From assembly GCA_035542575.1 (NCBI GenBank), contig DATKLE010000077.1:1-64000 (forward strand): a DNA stretch of 64,000 bases. The letters are read 5' to 3'. Positions 34,860 through 43,869 of the stretch are shown here, in pieces. Both the position numbers and the translations under genes were made by a program. The notes under the pieces were generated by a model that made no database searches, was not told the DNA's origin, and saw only the letters and a list, made by a program, of their open reading frames with translations. Position 1 is the first letter of the stretch. Every line of letters starts with the position of its first letter. The stretch comes from JAIQET01 sp035542575. GTDB lineage: Bacteria > Acidobacteriota > Terriglobia > Terriglobales > Acidobacteriaceae.

Positions 34860-36589
34860 GGAACCGGATCTTTTTCAAGCTGCTGGCGGGCTTTGTGGTG
34901 GTGATCGCGGCGGCCACGGTGACGCTGGACTTTGCTGTGCGCCCCGCCTGGGAGGCCTCGCTCCACCGAGAGATAGAACGCAACCTGCAGCAAAAAACGG
35001 TGATGTTCGCCAACCGTGTGAATACCGACCGCCAGCATGCGTTGCAGGATGTGGCGTCGCAGGAGGGGCAGGCGGCCGGGGCGCGGGCCACGATCATTGA
35101 TGCCCAGGGCAAAGTGCTGGCGGACTCAGAAGCGGACCCGGGCTCCATGGAAAACCATGCTCACCGGCCGGAGTTTGTGGCCGCCTTGAAGGGCGAGGTG
35201 GGCATGGATACGCGGCGCAGCCACACGTTGGGGATTCCGTTCTTGTACGTGGCGGCTCCGATCGCGGGAGGCGCCGTCCGGCTGGCCTACCCGCTCTCCG
35301 ACGTAGAGGCTGCCACCGCGCGTGTGCACCGCACCTTGCTGCTGGGTTCAAGCCTGGCATTCCTGGTGGCTCTGGTAGTGGCCGGGGTTGCGGCGCGATC
35401 CACGGCGCGCCGCTTGCGTCGCATCGTGCAATTCGCGGACCGAATTGCTGCCGGCGATCTGGCAGCGCGAATTGCGGAAGACTCCTGGGACGAAATCGGC
35501 CAACTGGCGGGTGCGCTGGACAAGACCGCTCACCAGCTGGAGACGAGTTTTGCGGCGTTGCAAACCAGCCAGCGCCAGCTGGAAACCCTGCTCAACAGCA
35601 TGCAGGACGCGGTTATCGCCGTGGGCGCGGACCGGCGCGTACAGTGGGCCAATCAAAGCATGGACCGGCTGGTTCCGCAGCGGACCCGGCTGAATGCGCC
35701 GGTGGTGGAAACGGTGCGTGATCCGGATTTTCTGCGCGCCGTCCGAGGCGCCATTGAGACCTGCAAAGTCTGCACCACCCGGGCGGTCTCGCTTCATCCG
35801 GGTCGGACTTTTGACGTGACGGCGGCACCGATGCCCGGCGGCGGCTCGGTCGCAGTCCTGCGCGACCTCACGGAAACAGAGCGCGTGGAGAAGACGCGCC
35901 GCGACTTTATTGCCAATGTCTCTCATGAACTGCGCACGCCCCTGACCTCGATTCAGGGCTATACCGAGACATTGCTCGACAGCGCGTCGGAAAATAACCA
36001 CGCGCGCGACTTTCTGGAAGTGATTCGCAAGAACGCTACTCGCATGTCCCGCTTGACCGAAGACCTGCTCACGCTGGCCCGAGTGGAATCCGGGGAACAG
36101 CGCTTCGATATGCAGCCGGTGTCGTCGGGGGAGCTTCTGCAAGAGGCGGTGCAGAGCTTCCAGGAAGTGGCCCGCAGCCAAGGGATAGAACTGCAAGTGG
36201 AGGACGCGGCACAGGCCCGGGTGAGCGCGGACCGCGACGCCATTCACCAGGTCTTTGCCAACCTCATCGACAATGCGCTGAAGTATGGAGCCTCGGGAGG
36301 GCGCATTGTCCTAGGCGCGCGCCCGTCGCCGAGCGGGGTCGAGTTTTATGTTCGTGATTTCGGCCCGGGCATTCCCTCGGAGCATCTGCCACGCCTGTTC
36401 GAACGCTTCTACCGGGTGGACAAGGCGCGCTCCCGCGAGTCCGGTGGCACCGGGCTGGGCCTGGCCATTGCCAAGCACATTGTGTTCGCTCATGGGGGCG
36501 CAATTCGCGCCGAGAGCGAGCTGAACCATGGGTCTACATTCCTGTTCACGCTTTCCCCCGTCGTTGCGGTGCCGCAGGAGCCATCGTGA
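34856..36589 (+). CDS. PhoR-like sensor histidine kinase
   Basis: 577 residues from GTG 34856, overlapping the regulator stop by 4 nt (GTGA). Two transmembrane helices (LLAGFVVVIAAATVTLDFA; LLGSSLAFLVALVVAGVAA) enclose a roughly 140-residue sensor domain. A HAMP linker, a PAS segment (about 260-350), HisKA (ANVSHELRTPLTSIQGYTETL) and the ATPase with NLIDNALKYG, DFGPGIP and GGTGLGLAIAKHIV follow. It is the cognate kinase for the regulator next to it. Confidence 0.92.
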   Translation: MRNRIFFKLLAGFVVVIAAATVTLDFAVRPAWEASLHREIERNLQQKTVMFANRVNTDRQHALQDVASQEGQAAGARATIIDAQGKVLADSEADPGSMENHAHRPEFVAALKGEVGMDTRRSHTLGIPFLYVAAPIAGGAVRLAYPLSDVEAATARVHRTLLLGSSLAFLVALVVAGVAARSTARRLRRIVQFADRIAAGDLAARIAEDSWDEIGQLAGALDKTAHQLETSFAALQTSQRQLETLLNSMQDAVIAVGADRRVQWANQSMDRLVPQRTRLNAPVVETVRDPDFLRAVRGAIETCKVCTTRAVSLHPGRTFDVTAAPMPGGGSVAVLRDLTETERVEKTRRDFIANVSHELRTPLTSIQGYTETLLDSASENNHARDFLEVIRKNATRMSRLTEDLLTLARVESGEQRFDMQPVSSGELLQEAVQSFQEVARSQGIELQVEDAAQARVSADRDAIHQVFANLIDNALKYGASGGRIVLGARPSPSGVEFYVRDFGPGIPSEHLPRLFERFYRVDKARSRESGGTGLGLAIAKHIVFAHGGAIRAESELNHGSTFLFTLSPVVAVPQEPS

Positions 36590-36745
36590 GGCCAGAATCC
36601 GGCCCCGCCCCAGAAAAATTCACAGGGCTTTAACCACTCGTGGCAGAAAACAACCTATGCTTGAGTCTTGGAAGCCAATCTCAATCAGCGGAGACGAGTT
36701 AATCGAGTGCGTCCGGCACCGCTCGCCGCGTGGAGGGAGCTGCGC

Positions 36746-37471
36746 ATGAGTACCGCCAGCCTCAAGAGTCCGGAGCCGGAGGCTGCTTATGCACACCTGG
36801 TCCGGCAGACGATTCAGGCCTGCCGGGTGGCGAAGGAGGCCGCTGCCACTGCAGCCGAAGGCATCGCGACGGGTTCTGTGCCGCTGCTGAGCACCCTGCG
36901 CGAGCGTGAGAAGGAACTCGACACGCTCGACCGCGAAATTGACGCCGGAGTCACCGATGCCATCACGCAGGTCTCCGAGGGGGAAGCCCGCGAACTGCTG
37001 GCCTGCATGAAGATCATGATCGGCGTGGAGCGCATTGGTGACCTGTTGCTCAGCTTTGCCAGCAGCGCCCAGGCGGCTGGGCCGCGCATCGATCCCCAGG
37101 ACTCGCGTGACCTTACCCACATGGCCACCGTGCTGGAGAAGATGCTGAGTGATGTGGGTACTGCGTACTCCGACCGGGACGTGAAAAAAGCCGTAGAAGT
37201 ATTGCGCGCCGACGCCGAAATGGACCGGTTGCGGAACCTGATCTTCCTGCGCCACATCGAAAACCCGGAAAACCTGCCGCGCCAGGCCAGCCTGCAAGTC
37301 ATCTTCATGACCCAGTCGCTGGAGCGCGCCGGCGACCACGCCAAGAACCTAGCGGAAGAGGTCTGTTACTTCGTCAGCGGCCACACCATGCGCCACGTCA
37401 TGATGACCTACGACAAACCCATCGAGCAGATGTTCCTGGACTGGCTGCGGGCGCGGGACGAGAAGCACTGA
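36746..37471 (+). CDS. phoU: PhoU phosphate-signalling protein
   Basis: 241 residues from ATG 36746, with GGAGGGAG ending 6 nt before it; the longer frame from 36668 lacks such a site. Two PhoU helical repeats with the acidic EREKELDTLDREID and the second-repeat RAGDHAKNLAEEVCYFVSG. It damps PhoR-dependent signalling through the Pst transporter. No pstSCAB genes are beside it. Confidence 0.9.
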   Translation: MSTASLKSPEPEAAYAHLVRQTIQACRVAKEAAATAAEGIATGSVPLLSTLREREKELDTLDREIDAGVTDAITQVSEGEARELLACMKIMIGVERIGDLLLSFASSAQAAGPRIDPQDSRDLTHMATVLEKMLSDVGTAYSDRDVKKAVEVLRADAEMDRLRNLIFLRHIENPENLPRQASLQVIFMTQSLERAGDHAKNLAEEVCYFVSGHTMRHVMMTYDKPIEQMFLDWLRARDEKH

Positions 37472-37551
37472 AAGAATCTTCCGGCGTCCGCCCAGCGGGT
37501 AAGTGGAGTCGCTTCACAACTGGTCTTGTGCTACCCACTTGTGACTTTCAG

Positions 37552-37566
37552 AGTGCTGTTAGCACT
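37552..37566. other. Small hairpin between phoU and the selenoprotein gene
   Basis: AGTGCT, loop GTT, AGCACT: a 6-bp stem with no T-run, between two convergent genes. It may act as a weak bidirectional terminator. Confidence 0.3.
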
Positions 37567-37601
37567 GAGAAGCGGGTTCTGAGTGTAAACGCGATTTATC
37601 G

Positions 37602-37880
37602 TCAACTGCGCAAGTCATCGTGAATGGGGATTGCCGTCGAGGAAGACAGATGCTCCCGAACAGTGTCCAAGATCTTCCTGACGGAAGGAAGCACTCCCAG
37701 AAATGCTGCGGTCCCTCCGTCCACCACTACCTTCCCGTGCACCAGAACCTTGAACTCTCCGTAGTGGCCTCGAACCATCTCTACATCTGTTTGTAGCTCA
37801 CGGCGAAGCCGAGCGGCCACGCGCACGGCGTGGAGTCCCGATACTCAATAGGAGCAGTAACGAATGGCGATGCGTGCCAT
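37602..37880 (-). CDS. SelW/Rdx-family selenoprotein (in-frame TGA = Sec12)
   Basis: 92 residues if the TGA at 37847-37845 is read as selenocysteine. ATG 37880 is preceded at 5 nt by a perfect AGGAGGT (complement at 37886-37892). The product opens MARIAIRYCSYU: Cys9 and Sec12 form the CxxU redox motif of SelW-like proteins, followed by the family's AVRVAARLRREL helix and, later, GEFKVLVHGKVVV and LPSVRKIL, as in the Rdx fold. Without recoding, the frame starts only at GTG 37826 and loses the redox site. A hairpin at 37833-37817 fits bacterial SECIS rules (separate entry). The family is thioredoxin-like; the physiological substrate is unknown. Alternative: a nonsense mutation of a Cys codon. 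Confidence 0.82.
37817..37847 (-). promoter_or_regulatory. Candidate bacterial SECIS element with its UGA
   Basis: TGA (37847-37845) is followed after 11 nt by stem CCACGC (37833-37828), loop CGTGC and stem GCGTGG (37822-37817). This gives a 6-bp perfect stem, a 5-nt apical loop with G at its second position, and 17 nt from UGA to loop. All three values fall in the ranges used for bacterial SECIS prediction (loop 16-37 nt downstream, 3-14 nt long, G in the first two loop bases). Confidence 0.75.
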
Positions 37881-37921
37881 GTTGGACCTCCTGCTGAAGC
37901 AAAGGATAGCTCAGAACGGGG

Positions 37922-37950
37922 ATTTGAATGCTATCGCGATATTACGTCAA
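37922..37950 (-). promoter_or_regulatory. Promoter of the selenoprotein gene with internal palindrome
   Basis: On the minus strand, TTGACG (37950-37945), a 17-nt spacer and TCAAAT (37927-37922). Transcription would start about 35 nt before ATG 37880. The spacer contains the perfect palindrome TATCGCGATA (37932-37941), a possible operator. Confidence 0.5.
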
Positions 37951-38103
37951 TTGAGTCGACGAGCGGCTCTTGACGCGGTGGCTCTTTTAGTTCCCGTCCT
38001 GAGGAGAGCCGCCAGAATCCCCGATTTGCCTGTTCACACCGCACCCCTGCCCGTGACCCCCGTCACTGCGCTCTGCGACAAAGCAATTCATCGTGGTAGC
38101 TGG

Positions 38104-39129
38104 ATGACTCAGTCATTGGCATTCCCGTACGCCCTATCGGCCACGAGCTGTAAGTTATTGGGATTGTGGACCTTCCAGGGTGCAAGGGAGGTGGTCGGCG
38201 GATTGGTGTTGGCCGCTCTGGGGGTGGCACTCGTGGTCTGGCAACTACGTCGCAATGCGTTGCGCAAGCTAGCGGCAGAGCTCAAGAGCTCCCAGGAAGC
38301 CGCCCACCAGTTGGAGCATGAGCGCGACGTGGCGCAGGAAGAGGTTTTCCGGCGGCTGTATGAAGAGCGCGAATTGAACAAAGAGAAGGTGCAATTTCAG
38401 GCGCAACTGGCAGAGTACGAAAAGTATGCCGCGCTCGCCCGGCTGGCGTTGGGCGCAGCCCACGAGATCAACAACCCGTTGCTCGGAATTCTTTCGCACC
38501 TCGAACTGGAACTGAAAGCCGCCGCCAATCCCGAGCAACGCACGGAGATCGAGCAATGCATTGCCGGAGCCAAGCGCATTTCGGCGACTCTGCACGGGTT
38601 GGTGAACTACGCGCGTCCAGGGCCGCTGGTGCTCAGCAGGATCAGCCTGCATCGGCTCGTCGGGGACACCTTCGGCTTCCTCGAAGGCCAGCCCATGCTG
38701 CGGGACAAGCAATTGGAGAACCAGGTGCCCGTGGACCTGCCGCCCATCCGGGCCGACGCCAACCAGCTCTCGCAAGTGCTGATGAACTTGCTGCTCAATG
38801 CGGCCGAAGCCACTCCGGAAGGCGGTCGAATCACGATCTCCGCCAACAAGCTCACCTATGTGGATAGCATTGAGATCCGGGTGAGTGACACGGGTTGCGG
38901 GATACCGCCGGACATCCTGCCGCACGTGTTCGAGCCCTTTTTTACGACCAAGCGGGGAAAGGGGACCGGCCTGGGGCTGAGCATCAGCCAGGCCTACGTG
39001 CGCAGCCATAGCGGCGAGATCCGCGCCGACAGCGTGGTGAACCACGGAACCACTATTACGATCACCTTGCCGATCCGGCAGGAAGAGGCGGAAGAGGTTG
39101 TGAGTGAGGAGTCGCAGGTAGTGATGTGA
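38104..39129 (+). CDS. NtrB-like membrane histidine kinase
   Basis: About 341 residues from ATG 38104. The frame is open upstream to 37864, but that part overlaps the selenoprotein promoter and leader and has no homology. One transmembrane helix (VVGGLVLAALGVALVVWQL) is followed by a coiled coil (about residues 50-105), HisKA with AHEINNPLLGILSHLELEL, and the ATPase with LMNLLLNAAEAT, DTGCGIPPDI and GKGTGLGLSISQAYV. It has no sensor domain beyond the helix. The regulator gene starts 28 nt downstream. Confidence 0.87.
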   Translation: MTQSLAFPYALSATSCKLLGLWTFQGAREVVGGLVLAALGVALVVWQLRRNALRKLAAELKSSQEAAHQLEHERDVAQEEVFRRLYEERELNKEKVQFQAQLAEYEKYAALARLALGAAHEINNPLLGILSHLELELKAAANPEQRTEIEQCIAGAKRISATLHGLVNYARPGPLVLSRISLHRLVGDTFGFLEGQPMLRDKQLENQVPVDLPPIRADANQLSQVLMNLLLNAAEATPEGGRITISANKLTYVDSIEIRVSDTGCGIPPDILPHVFEPFFTTKRGKGTGLGLSISQAYVRSHSGEIRADSVVNHGTTITITLPIRQEEAEEVVSEESQVVM

Positions 39130-39157
39130 AAGCGGCTGGCTGGTGTCGAGGCTATAT

Positions 39158-40540
39158 ATGTCCTACTCAGTGCTCGTAGTCGATGATGAAGAGTTGACCT
39201 TGCGCACGATTTCGCGCGGACTGCGGCAGGAGGGATTTGATGTGCTCACCGCCGCTACGGGCGAGGATGCGCTCAAGATCTTCCACGAAGAGAAGCCTGA
39301 CCTGACGCTGCTCGACATTGTGTTGCCGGGCATGGACGGAGTCGAGGTCTTGCGTCAGATCAAGCAGGGCAACTCGGCGGCGATCGTGATCATGATGAGC
39401 GCCTATCACCTGGTGGACCGCGCAGTGGAAGCGATGAAGTTGGGGGCCTACGACTATCTGGTGAAGCCTTTCCACCTCGACGACCTGATCGCCACCATGC
39501 ATCGCGCAACCGAGATGCTGGCCCTGCGGGTGCGGGTGCGGGACACGGTGGAAACGGCAAAAGGGCGGTATGACTTTGGCCGGGTGGTCACGCAAAATGC
39601 CAACACCATCAAGATGCTGGAAGTGGCGCGCAAAGCCGCAGAGGCGGACCACACTACGATCCTGATCCAAGGCGAGAGCGGAACGGGGAAGGGAGTGCTG
39701 GCCAAAGCCATCCACTATGCGAGCCCGCGGGCTGCGCAGCCGATGCTGGAGCTCAATTGCGCGGCTTTGCCGGACACCTTGCTGGAGAGCGAGCTGTTCG
39801 GCTACGAGCCGGGCGCGTTTACCGATGCCCGCCGGCGCAAGGAAGGCTTGCTGGAGCGGGCAAACGGTGGCACGTTGTTTCTCGACGAGATCGGCAACAT
39901 GTCGGCCAGCGTGCAGGCCAAGCTGCTGCGTGTGCTGGAAGAAGGGACCTTTATCCGGCTGGGGGGCACGCGGGTCATCAAGGTCGATGTCCGGCTGATC
40001 GCCGCGACCAATGTGAACCTCAAGGAAGCAGTTGCGGGCGGACACTTCCGCGAAGACCTCTATTACCGTTTGAATGTGGTACCGCTCTACATTCCTCCGC
40101 TACGCGAGCGCAAGCAAGACGTTCTGCCGCTGGCGCTGGAGATGCTGCAACACTTCAACCGGGAATTAAACAAGAAGTTCACCGGGTTCACTGCCGCGGC
40201 CGCTGATCTGCTGCAGCAATACTCGTGGCCGGGCAACATCCGCGAACTGAAGAATGTGATTGAGCGGACCATGATTCTGGCTCCCGAAGGAGACATTGAC
40301 GCGGCGTATCTTCCCGAAGAAATTCGGGAGCATCCGCTGGAGATGAAGAGCGAGGCAGCCGAAACGGCGGAGATCCCTGGCAATGGACACCGGTTTGCCA
40401 GCCTGCGGGAGATGGAAGACGACTACATCGAGCAGGTGCTGGCCGCTACGGGACACAACAAGACCCAGGCCTGCCGCATTCTTGGGATTCATCCCACGTC
40501 TTTGCTCCGACGGTTAAAGAAGGAAAAAACAACTCAGTAG
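39158..40540 (+). CDS. NtrC-family sigma-54-dependent response regulator
   Basis: 460 residues from ATG 39158 (GTG 39143 is upstream in frame). Receiver with VLVVDDEELTL and Asp in LTLLDIVLPGMDG. AAA+ domain with Walker A GESGTGKGVLAK, the sigma-54 contact loop EPGAFTDARRR (GAFTDA instead of GAFTGA), Walker B TLFLDEIGNM and the R-finger region YRLNVVPLYIPPLRER. Fis-type HTH at the end (KTQACRILGIHPTSLLRRL). The GAFTDA form occurs in other natural members. It is the cognate partner of the upstream kinase. Confidence 0.93.
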   Translation: MSYSVLVVDDEELTLRTISRGLRQEGFDVLTAATGEDALKIFHEEKPDLTLLDIVLPGMDGVEVLRQIKQGNSAAIVIMMSAYHLVDRAVEAMKLGAYDYLVKPFHLDDLIATMHRATEMLALRVRVRDTVETAKGRYDFGRVVTQNANTIKMLEVARKAAEADHTTILIQGESGTGKGVLAKAIHYASPRAAQPMLELNCAALPDTLLESELFGYEPGAFTDARRRKEGLLERANGGTLFLDEIGNMSASVQAKLLRVLEEGTFIRLGGTRVIKVDVRLIAATNVNLKEAVAGGHFREDLYYRLNVVPLYIPPLRERKQDVLPLALEMLQHFNRELNKKFTGFTAAAADLLQQYSWPGNIRELKNVIERTMILAPEGDIDAAYLPEEIREHPLEMKSEAAETAEIPGNGHRFASLREMEDDYIEQVLAATGHNKTQACRILGIHPTSLLRRLKKEKTTQ

Positions 40541-40587
40541 CGAGTAGCGAGTACCGAGAAAGGCAAAATCTGCCGGTACTCGGTACA
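40535..40587. repeat. Heptamer inverted-repeat array G
   Basis: Arm 1: CAGTAGC, GAGTAGC, then GAGTACC and GAGAAAG (40535-40562). The first unit contains the TAG stop codon of the sigma-54 regulator. Arm 2: CGGTACT and CGGTACA (40574-40587), the reverse complement of AGTACCG. Confidence 0.85.
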
Positions 40588-40671
40588 GGCAAGTGACCTA
40601 AGCCCCATCCCTGTTGGATACCCGACCCAACGGGAGATTCCCCTGACATCATCTAAACTAGCAGGAAAAGG

Positions 40672-41652
40672 ATGAGGCTATTTTTCACAGTGCTGCTGCT
40701 TGCCCTGCTGGTTGTGGGGGGCTGGCTGGCGTGGGCGCTTTGGTTGCCAGTTACGCCGGCTGGACAGAAGTTTGTCATGCTGCACCCCGGCTATTCGACG
40801 CGGCGGATTGCCAGCGAGTTGCAGGCGGCGGGAGTGATTCGCAGTGCCGGTGCTTTTGTTCTGTGGCATCACCTTCATCACAAACACTCGCTGAAGGCGG
40901 GGGAATATCTCTTCGAGAAGCCGGCGACGGCGCTCGACGTCCACGAGCGGCTGGCGCGCGGCGACATTTATGTGCACACAGTGGTGATTCCTGAGGGTTA
41001 CACCATGTTCGACATCGCCCAGGCCATCCAGGACGCGGGCCTGGGGTCGGGCCAGGAATTCCTGAATGTCGCGATGTCTGACACCGGGCTGATCGCGGAC
41101 CTGGCGCCCGAGGCCAAGACGCTGGAGGGTTATCTGTTTCCGGACACTTACGAGTTCACCCGTACCCAAAGTATGCAGGACATGGCGGCGGCCATGGTGA
41201 AGCGGTTCCGCGAAGTGGCCCGCGAGGTGGGATTGAACGGGAACACGGAGGAGACGGTAACACTGGCGTCGATCATCGAGAAAGAAACCGCGGCGCCCGA
41301 GGAGCGCGCGCTGGTCGCCAGCGTGTACTACAACCGGCTGGCCAAGAACATTGCGCTGCAAGCCGATCCCAGCGTTATATACGCGGAACTACTGCGGGGC
41401 ACCTATGGCGGGGAGTTGCACCATGCCGACTTAAGGGTTGATTCCGCCTACAACACCTACCGGCACGTGGGACTTCCACCCGGCCCAATCGGCAACCCCG
41501 GGAAAACCTCGCTGGAAGCAGCCCTGCATCCGGCGGAGACGGATTACTATTATTTTGTGAGCGACGGCAACGGCCATCACCGCTTTGCTGAGTCGCTGGA
41601 AGCGCACAATCGGAACGTGGCCAAGCTGCGCAAGACCCTGCAGCAGCGCTGA
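40672..41652 (+). CDS. mltG: Endolytic murein transglycosylase MltG
   Basis: 326 residues. N-terminal transmembrane helix (FFTVLLLALLVVGGWLAWALWL), a LysM-like segment with HPGYSTRRIASELQAAGVI, and the YceG catalytic domain: ASIIEKETAAPEERALVASVYYNRL containing the catalytic Glu, LQADPSVIYA and PGPIGNPGKTSLEAALHP. It cuts nascent peptidoglycan strands on the outer face of the inner membrane. GGAAAAGG precedes ATG 40672. Confidence 0.93.
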   Translation: MRLFFTVLLLALLVVGGWLAWALWLPVTPAGQKFVMLHPGYSTRRIASELQAAGVIRSAGAFVLWHHLHHKHSLKAGEYLFEKPATALDVHERLARGDIYVHTVVIPEGYTMFDIAQAIQDAGLGSGQEFLNVAMSDTGLIADLAPEAKTLEGYLFPDTYEFTRTQSMQDMAAAMVKRFREVAREVGLNGNTEETVTLASIIEKETAAPEERALVASVYYNRLAKNIALQADPSVIYAELLRGTYGGELHHADLRVDSAYNTYRHVGLPPGPIGNPGKTSLEAALHPAETDYYYFVSDGNGHHRFAESLEAHNRNVAKLRKTLQQR

Positions 41653-41800
41653 GCAGCATACGCACGCCTACCTTGACCGCGGCCTCCGACAAACGGCAAG
41701 GAGACCGCCACCTTGCTATCCTGACCCGGGAACCCGCCAACCGTTGGCGGTATACTCTGTTGGGGAGTACGGACTGGTTCAGGGAATCCAAACTGACTTC

Positions 41801-42733
41801 ATGCGGGCCGTTTTTCGATACCGGGCCTTTTTAGTTGTGCTGCTGGCGCTGCCTCTGACCGGCTGTTTGTTCCGCTCGCGCAAGGTCGAGCGCACCGTGA
41901 GCACGGCCCCGCTGGAGTCGGCGACCCAGCAGCAGTTGATTGAGTACATCAACACCCAGGCGGCCAAGCTGCACTCCATGCAGGCGACGGTGGACATTGA
42001 CACCTCGGTAGGCGGGGTCAAGAAAGGCAAGATCATCGATTATCAGCAGATCCGCGGCTATGTGCTGGCGCGCAAGCCGGCCATGCTGCGCATGATTGGG
42101 CTGCTGCCGATCGTCCGCAACCGGGCGTTCGACATGGTAAGTGACGGCCAGGACTTCAAGTTGTGGATTCCTCCCAAGAACCGCTTCATCGTCGGCCGTA
42201 ATGATGCGCCGACGCCCAACAGCCAGCGGCCTCTGGAGAACATCCGGCCGCAGCAGATCTATGACGCGCTGTTGTTGCGGGAGGTGGATGCGGAGAAGGA
42301 AATTGCGGTCATGGAAAACGATTATGAGATTGTGACCGACAAGAAGGGCCACCGGGTGGAGCAGCCGGACTATGAGATTCAGGTGATTCGAAAGGGAGAG
42401 CACGGCTGGTTTCTGTCGCGCAAGATTGTGTTCAGCCGCACCGACCTGCTGCCGCACCGGGAGTTCATCTATGACGAGAGCGGGAACCTGGCCACGGACA
42501 CGCGCTATGAAGACTACAAGGACTACGACGGCATCAACTTCCCTTCGCAAATCGAGATCTGGCGGCCGCAGGAGGAGTACGACATTACGCTGACCATGGT
42601 GAAGCTGCAGCTGAACGAAGCGCTGCCGGATGACAAGTTCCTGCTGCAACAACCTGCGGGCGCGGAGGTCGTGCGCCTGGGCCAGCCGCAAGCCGAGCGC
42701 GCCGGCGGAAGCACTGGGCCGGATGGAAAGTGA
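41801..42733 (+). CDS. Outer-membrane lipoprotein, DUF4292/LolB-like
   Basis: 310 residues from ATG 41801, where the protein begins with a lipoprotein signal (FLVVLLALPLTGC, lipobox LTGC). The frame upstream to 41585 overlaps mltG and is not used. The body has LHSMQATVDIDTSVG, FDMVSDGQDFKLWIPPKNRF and repeated beta strands typical of LolA/LolB-like lipid-binding folds. It precedes a permease with a FtsX fold, hinting at envelope lipid or lipoprotein traffic; that is inference. Confidence 0.72.
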   Translation: MRAVFRYRAFLVVLLALPLTGCLFRSRKVERTVSTAPLESATQQQLIEYINTQAAKLHSMQATVDIDTSVGGVKKGKIIDYQQIRGYVLARKPAMLRMIGLLPIVRNRAFDMVSDGQDFKLWIPPKNRFIVGRNDAPTPNSQRPLENIRPQQIYDALLLREVDAEKEIAVMENDYEIVTDKKGHRVEQPDYEIQVIRKGEHGWFLSRKIVFSRTDLLPHREFIYDESGNLATDTRYEDYKDYDGINFPSQIEIWRPQEEYDITLTMVKLQLNEALPDDKFLLQQPAGAEVVRLGQPQAERAGGSTGPDGK

Positions 42734-42762
42734 GCAGTCAGCTTCAGTCCTGACGACTACCC

Positions 42763-43869
42763 ATGATGAACCGAATGATTGTTGCGAACCTGGTACACCG
42801 CCCCATCCGATCCCTGATCAGCATGGTCGCCATTGCCCTGGAGGTGACCCTGATCCTGCTGGTTGTGGGCCTGTTGATTGGCATGTTGAACGATTCGAAG
42901 CAGCGCAGCGCCGGAGTCGGGGCAGACGTGATCGTGATGCCCCCGGGATCGTCCTTTCTGTTTGGCCTTACCGGCGCGCCCATGTCAATCAAGGTGGGAC
43001 AGATTCTGGCGAAGCTGCCGCACGTGGTCACAGTGGCGCCCGTGATCACGCAGATTTCGACTGCGGGCGCGGTGGAAGTGATCGCCGGCATCGATCTGGC
43101 CAGCTATCAGAAACTCTCCGGCCCTTTTCGCTACATCGAGGGCGGGCCGTTTCAGGGCCCGGATGACGCACTGGTGGACGACCTGTTTGCGCGGTCGAAA
43201 AACGTCCACGTCGGGGATTCGATTGAGATCCTAAACCACAATTTTCGGGTGGCGGGCATCGTGGAACAGGGCAAAGGGGCCCGCAAGTTCTTGCAACTGC
43301 CGGTGCTGCAGGACCTGATGGGGGCGCAGGGAAAGGCTTCGATCTTCTATGTCAAGACCGACACTCCGGGCAACGCCGACGCGGTGGTGGATGAGATCAA
43401 GCACGTACCCGGCATGGAAAGATACGTGGCCACCTCGATGGCCTACTACCTGTCCATGCTGACCCCGAGCAATATTCCCGGGCTGACCAAGGTCATCGAT
43501 GTAGTCATTGGGATTTCCGTGGTCATCGGGTTCATCGTGATCTTCCAGGCGATGTACACCGCTGTGATGGAGCGCACCCGCGAGATCGGGATCTTGAAGT
43601 CCATGGGCGCCTCAAAGCTTTACATCGTCAACGTCGTGCTGCGGGAGACGTTGCTGCTGGCGATTGGGGGGATCCTGCTGGGAATCGCAGTGAGTTTTGC
43701 AGCTCGGGTAGGGTTGTTGCAGAAATTGCCCCTGCTGCGGGTCATGATTACCACCGATTGGATCTTCCGGGCGACGCTCATCGCCATCGTGGGGGCGATC
43801 GGCGGCGCGCTCTACCCCGCCTACAAGGCGGCGCAGAAGGACCCGATCGATGCCCTGGCCTACGAGTGA
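42763..43869 (+). CDS. FtsX/MacB-type ABC permease without a neighbouring ATPase
   Basis: 368 residues. One N-terminal helix (LISMVAIALEVTLILLVVGLLIGML), a periplasmic MacB_PCD-like domain (about 50-240) and three C-terminal helices including VVIGISVVIGFIVIFQAMY. The coupling motif MERTREIGILKSMGASK is intact. The matching ATPase gene is absent from both sides; the next gene is rplM after 221 nt. Confidence 0.87.
   Translation: MMNRMIVANLVHRPIRSLISMVAIALEVTLILLVVGLLIGMLNDSKQRSAGVGADVIVMPPGSSFLFGLTGAPMSIKVGQILAKLPHVVTVAPVITQISTAGAVEVIAGIDLASYQKLSGPFRYIEGGPFQGPDDALVDDLFARSKNVHVGDSIEILNHNFRVAGIVEQGKGARKFLQLPVLQDLMGAQGKASIFYVKTDTPGNADAVVDEIKHVPGMERYVATSMAYYLSMLTPSNIPGLTKVIDVVIGISVVIGFIVIFQAMYTAVMERTREIGILKSMGASKLYIVNVVLRETLLLAIGGILLGIAVSFAARVGLLQKLPLLRVMITTDWIFRATLIAIVGAIGGALYPAYKAAQKDPIDALAYE

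Noticed and set aside
37864..38103. N-terminal extension of the NtrB-like kinase
   Set aside because: It overlaps the selenoprotein promoter, Shine-Dalgarno and start on the other strand, has no homology, and ATG 38104 begins the plausible membrane helix region.
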